Notes under the pieces: model-generated
The model's input: the letters and a program-made list of their open reading frames with translations, nothing else
What the model was told of the DNA's origin: nothing
Databases searched by the model: none
Assembly: GCF_000317695.1 (NCBI RefSeq)
Contig: NC_019771.1
Coordinates: forward strand, 3,910,001-3,974,000
Length of the DNA stretch: 64,000 nucleotides
Origin: Anabaena cylindrica PCC 7122
GTDB lineage: Bacteria > Cyanobacteriota > Cyanobacteriia > Cyanobacteriales > Nostocaceae
Direction: 5' to 3'
Program-made: the position numbers and the translations under genes
In this document: positions 61,182 through 64,000 of the stretch, piece by piece
How the letters are laid out: every line of letters starts with the position of its first letter
How positions within the stretch are numbered: the stretch's first letter is position 1

Positions 61182-61736
61182 TATCTTTGATTTTTAAGTT
61201 TTGGAGTCAATTTTATCCACTCAAGCGGATTTTTTTATGTTAGCGTGTCTATAACGCGTAGTTGCTATTATTATGCAAATCTGAAATATGGAACATTCTT
61301 TAGTTAGGATTTAGGCAAATGTCACACCAAACATCTATTTTATGGTGAATCAAACATCAAATATCTGTTTGTTTGCAGGATTCATGAAGTCTGACGCACC
61401 CTACAAAGCAAGTCTGTTGCGTAAGTCCTGTTAGTATATCCATTGTTTTTTTGACACTAATTATTTTATACATATATTTTACTTAATTTTTTCTTAAAAC
61501 AAACTGAATATTACCTAGATTACACATCACAAGAACCTTCTATTGTTACCAAAACCCTATATACTAGACTAGAATTTAGTGAAATTTGAGCTTTTTGTTA
61601 ATTGCAATACCATAAACTATTAATTTTTAGATGAAATGCTAGATAGTTTTTAAGATTATTTAGTAGGAACTAAATCCACTATCATCAGAAAAAACCGACA
61701 TTCATGTGGTGTGAAAATCAAGAGGGGAATGAACAA
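61182..61736. other. Intergenic region upstream of the squalene/phytoene-synthase-like gene
   Basis: AT-rich. A partial copy of the GACTTACGCA MITE family (CTGACGCACCCTACAAAGCA and TTGCGTAAGTCC) lies at about 61391-61429. A run CACTCAAGCGGATTTTTTTA near 61218 resembles a weak terminator tail. The 33 bases before ATG 61737 are open in frame from another ATG at 61704. No additional gene. Confidence 0.45.
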
Positions 61737-62567
61737 ATGGATTTACGTGGAGATGCATTGCAAATCCTCAGAGAAACTAGCCGAACTTTTTATATTCCAA
61801 TAAGTACTTTACCGTCAGGGTTGCAAGAAGCTGTTGCATCAGCCTACTTGTGTATGCGCGCTATTGATGAAATTGAAGATCATCCAGAATTGGATAATGT
61901 AACCAAGTCACATTTGTTGCGAAGTATTAGCCGCACTTTACAAGCTGGGGTTGATGGTTTTGCCGTAGATGCGTTTTCTCTAGGATTTCGTGGATATGAA
62001 GATTCTTTAGCAGAAGTCAGTCTGCGAGTCAGAGAATGGTCAATTTTAGCACCAGAAAGTATTGCGCCTCGAATTTGGGATGCAACAGCAGCAATGGCAG
62101 ATAGGATGGCTGATTGGGCAGAAATAAATTGGAAAATTGCAACAGAATCTGATTTAGATCGTTATACATTTGGGGTAGCAGGTGCTGTAGGCTTGTTACT
62201 ATCAGATTTATGGTCTTGGTACGATGGCACGGAAACTAATCGGACTCAAGCGATTGGGTTTGGACGGGGTTTACAAGCGGTGAATATTTTACGTAATAAT
62301 ACTGAAGATTTAACCCGTGGGGTAGACTTTTTCCCAGAAGGTTGGAATAACGACAATCTCCAACAATATGCACGTCGTAATTTGGCTTTGGCAGATGCTT
62401 ATACTAGTTCTCTTCCTGCGGGGCCGGCTTTACAGTTCTGCCAAATTCCTCTGGCTTTAGCTCATGGTACTCTTGATGCTTTGGCTAGTGGCAAGGAAAA
62501 ACTCAGCCGTAGTGATGTTTATGCTTTGATTGAAAACCTTATGGATGTCAATGTCAAAGCTAGTTAA
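61737..62567 (+). CDS. Squalene/phytoene synthase family protein with altered second Asp motif
   Basis: 276 residues from ATG 61737, favoured by a family-like MDLRGDALQILRETSRTFYIP N-terminus and an upstream AGAGGGG. First aspartate-rich motif CMRAIDEIEDH (D-x-x-x-D) is intact. In the second, the usual D-x-x-ED reads AVNILRNNTEDLTRGVDFFP (N-x-x-ED), so the first Asp is Asn. Enzymes here condense prenyl diphosphates head to head (squalene for hopanoids, or phytoene for carotenoids). The Asn change may lower or change activity; a divergent clade is more likely. Single gene. Confidence 0.82.
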   Translation: MDLRGDALQILRETSRTFYIPISTLPSGLQEAVASAYLCMRAIDEIEDHPELDNVTKSHLLRSISRTLQAGVDGFAVDAFSLGFRGYEDSLAEVSLRVREWSILAPESIAPRIWDATAAMADRMADWAEINWKIATESDLDRYTFGVAGAVGLLLSDLWSWYDGTETNRTQAIGFGRGLQAVNILRNNTEDLTRGVDFFPEGWNNDNLQQYARRNLALADAYTSSLPAGPALQFCQIPLALAHGTLDALASGKEKLSRSDVYALIENLMDVNVKAS

Positions 62568-62648
62568 TTATCTGGGAAAATAAACATCTGGTGACAAAGT
62601 AGAGACGTTGCATACAACGTCTTTACAAGAGTTATGAAAGACTAATGT

Positions 62649-63824
62649 TCAAAACATATCGGCAGGATCAGCGGCTTGGAGTTTACGAGTTGCGATCGCA
62701 CCAGAAATTGCACACATGGTAATGGTCAGCACTAAAACTTGCATACCACGAATGATCGTCATGTATACTGGTAAGTTAGTGGCTTGTCTGGTTAATTGAT
62801 AAAGCCCCAATGATACCGCTAAACCAGGTATAAAGCCTAGAATAGCCAAAATCAAAGCTTCTTCAAATATCACAATTAACAGGTAATAATTTCGATAGCC
62901 AATGGCTTTAAAGGTAGCATATTCACGTAGATGGGCATTGACATCAGCGGAAAGGATTTGATAAACAATAATTACCCCCACCACAAATCCCATTGAGACA
63001 CCTAAACTGAAAATAAATCCAATGGGTGAATTGGTTCTCCAAAAATTGTTCTCAAATTCAATAAATTCTGCATGGGTTAATACTCTCACATCATCTGTAA
63101 GGTACAGTCTCAAATTTTTGGCTACTTGTTGCGAGTCATAGCCTGGTTTAATTTTCACCAAACCAAGACTGACACTGCTAGATGGACGTTTGGGAACTAA
63201 CCGTAATAGGTTCTGATCACTAGTGATTAAGCTGCCATCAGTGCCAAAAGAAGCACCTATTTTAAATAACCCACCGACAGTAATCGTGCGTCCATCAATT
63301 TCAGTCGTAACGGTTTTACCTTGGTCAATTTGTGCGATCGCTTTTTGATAATCTCCTCTCGCACCCCGATCAAATAAAACTGTGTCTGGTAGTTTAATTG
63401 CAGCTAATTGTTGATTGACTTCTGGTAAATCAAAAACTGGTCTATTGGGATTAAAGCCGATTCCCAACACTGCTGTTTCTTTACGAGTTTGAGGATTTTT
63501 CCAGGTGATGACATTGAGATAAATTGCTTCTGCTGACTGCACCCCTGGTATATCCATTGCTTGGTATAGTCTCCGTCGAGAAAAAGTAGACATACTTTGC
63601 AAATTACGGGTTTGGGGACTAGTTAAAATAATATCCGCGTGCAAACTGCGATGTAACCTAGTGTTGCTGTCATAGAGTGCAGTTTGAAAGCCTAGCTGCA
63701 TAAACATGAGAATGTCAGCAAAGGCAATACCTGATAACGCTACTAGCAAGCGACTTTTATCATGACTTAGTTGCAACCACCCCAGAGGTGTCCGTCGTCG
63801 CAACTGTTGAAGTATTCGCATCAT
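62649..63824 (-). CDS. devC: DevC-type ABC exporter permease
   Basis: 391 residues from ATG 63824 (Met-Met pair at the start; a 58-codon upstream extension is low-complexity repeat DNA). N-terminal membrane helix (LVALSGIAFADILMFMQLGFQ), a large periplasmic domain and three C-terminal helices (FIFSLGVSMGFVVGVIIVYQIL, YLLIVIFEEALILAILGFIPGLAV, and VLVLTITMCAISGAIATRKL). This is the MacB/FtsX-like permease of the DevBCA type, which exports heterocyst glycolipids in Anabaena, though paralogues serve other stresses. devA is not downstream; devB, if present, is beyond the window. Confidence 0.88.
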   Translation of the reverse strand: MMRILQQLRRRTPLGWLQLSHDKSRLLVALSGIAFADILMFMQLGFQTALYDSNTRLHRSLHADIILTSPQTRNLQSMSTFSRRRLYQAMDIPGVQSAEAIYLNVITWKNPQTRKETAVLGIGFNPNRPVFDLPEVNQQLAAIKLPDTVLFDRGARGDYQKAIAQIDQGKTVTTEIDGRTITVGGLFKIGASFGTDGSLITSDQNLLRLVPKRPSSSVSLGLVKIKPGYDSQQVAKNLRLYLTDDVRVLTHAEFIEFENNFWRTNSPIGFIFSLGVSMGFVVGVIIVYQILSADVNAHLREYATFKAIGYRNYYLLIVIFEEALILAILGFIPGLAVSLGLYQLTRQATNLPVYMTIIRGMQVLVLTITMCAISGAIATRKLQAADPADMF

Positions 63825-63864
63825 ATTAGAGATGAGGGAATAAGGAGAACAAGAAGGGGAATAT

Positions 63865-63900
63865 TTATCTTCCTTCTTCCTTCTTCCTTCGCGTCCTTCG
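63865..63900. repeat. Heptamer-type CTTCCTT repeat upstream of devC
   Basis: CTTCCTTCTTCCTTCTTCCTT heptamer-like units followed by GCGTCCTTCGCGTCTTTGCG. Non-coding spacer in front of devC. Confidence 0.65.
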
Positions 63901-63971
63901 CGTCTTTGCGGTTCATTCAATCCGTATTCTTTGAGTAAGGGACTTTCAAATAAAAAAATATACAAAAATTT

Positions 63972-63996
63972 CTTGTGGTGCGGGCATCTTGCCCGC
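63972..63996. repeat. Second copy of the 25-bp CTTGTGG...CCCGC repeat
   Basis: Identical to 23671-23695; hairpin GCGGGCA-TCT-TGCCCGC. It lies at the right edge of the window. Confidence 0.85.
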
Positions 63997-64000
63997 AAAT

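Noticed and set aside
61704..61736. Extended start of the squalene/phytoene-synthase-like protein
   Set aside because: The extra 11 residues (MWCENQEGNEQ) are not family-like, and MDLRGDALQIL matches the expected N-terminus.

Overview
The window is chromosomal DNA of a filamentous, nitrogen-fixing, probably heterocyst-forming cyanobacterium (Nostocales type). Evidence: photosystem II D2 (psbD), acsF and hemF for chlorophyll synthesis, nblA for phycobilisome breakdown, CcmK3/CcmK4 carboxysome shell proteins, nifH, a DevC-type ABC permease and a HetZ-like protein. The DNA also carries many GCGATCGC (HIP1) sites and the heptameric short tandem repeats typical of Nostoc and Anabaena. Gene order is mostly short operons separated by repeat-bearing intergenic DNA.

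Layout. 1-7.4 kb: a plus-strand surface-glycan cluster (two GT-B glycosyltransferases, a fucosyltransferase-like GT10 enzyme, two paralogous GT-A enzymes) around an ABC exporter whose C-terminal tail holds two degenerate histidine-kinase DHp-like repeats. 7.4-14.7 kb: a membrane protein, an ABC1/UbiB kinase, an M1 aminopeptidase and a DUF3352 protein. 14.7-18.7 kb: an accessory island where an IS1-family element sits exactly between a caspase gene that has lost its 3' end and an Rpn-family gene that has lost its 5' end; a small caspase-associated gene and a DUF29 gene follow. 18.7-25.3 kb: BlaI/M56 pair, acyl-lipid desaturase, divergent hemF and acsF, a pentapeptide-repeat protein and an ArsR regulator. 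25.3-32.4 kb: an RHH protein, nblA, a solitary nifH, another pentapeptide protein, tRNA-Asn, an NYN nuclease, an ECF-type ATPase and psbD.

32.4-33.5 kb holds no large gene but a strongly folded RNA candidate with a 23-codon ORF behind a near-perfect Shine-Dalgarno. 33.5-47 kb: SLH porin, Rrf2-cysK, DnaJ protein, a PIN toxin-antitoxin pair, a decayed aspartic protease, a two-domain QueD-like protein, Uma2, PrsW, a methyltransferase, comB, an M61 peptidase and a Crp regulator. 47-53.6 kb reads as a carboxysome accessory locus: HetZ-like protein, CcmK4, CcmK3, an alpha/beta hydrolase, a ParA ATPase with a coiled-coil partner ending in a Trp motif (McdAB-like) and a possible CcmS-like protein. 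53.6-64 kb: a wrecked ABC exporter, SPFH protein, DUF1824, ABC-F ATPase, two orphan small genes, PsiE, modA, a squalene/phytoene-synthase-like enzyme and devC. Four copies of a TTTACC-N9-GGTAAA-type palindrome lie upstream of modA and of one orphan gene.

The points most worth following up are the pseudo-kinase tails on the glycan exporter, the structured RNA with its small ORF, the candidate McdAB pair beside CcmK3/K4, the modA-associated operator family, the IS1-deleted caspase locus and the QueD fusion whose first domain lacks a catalytic histidine. All assignments rest on reading the sequence; no database search was run.
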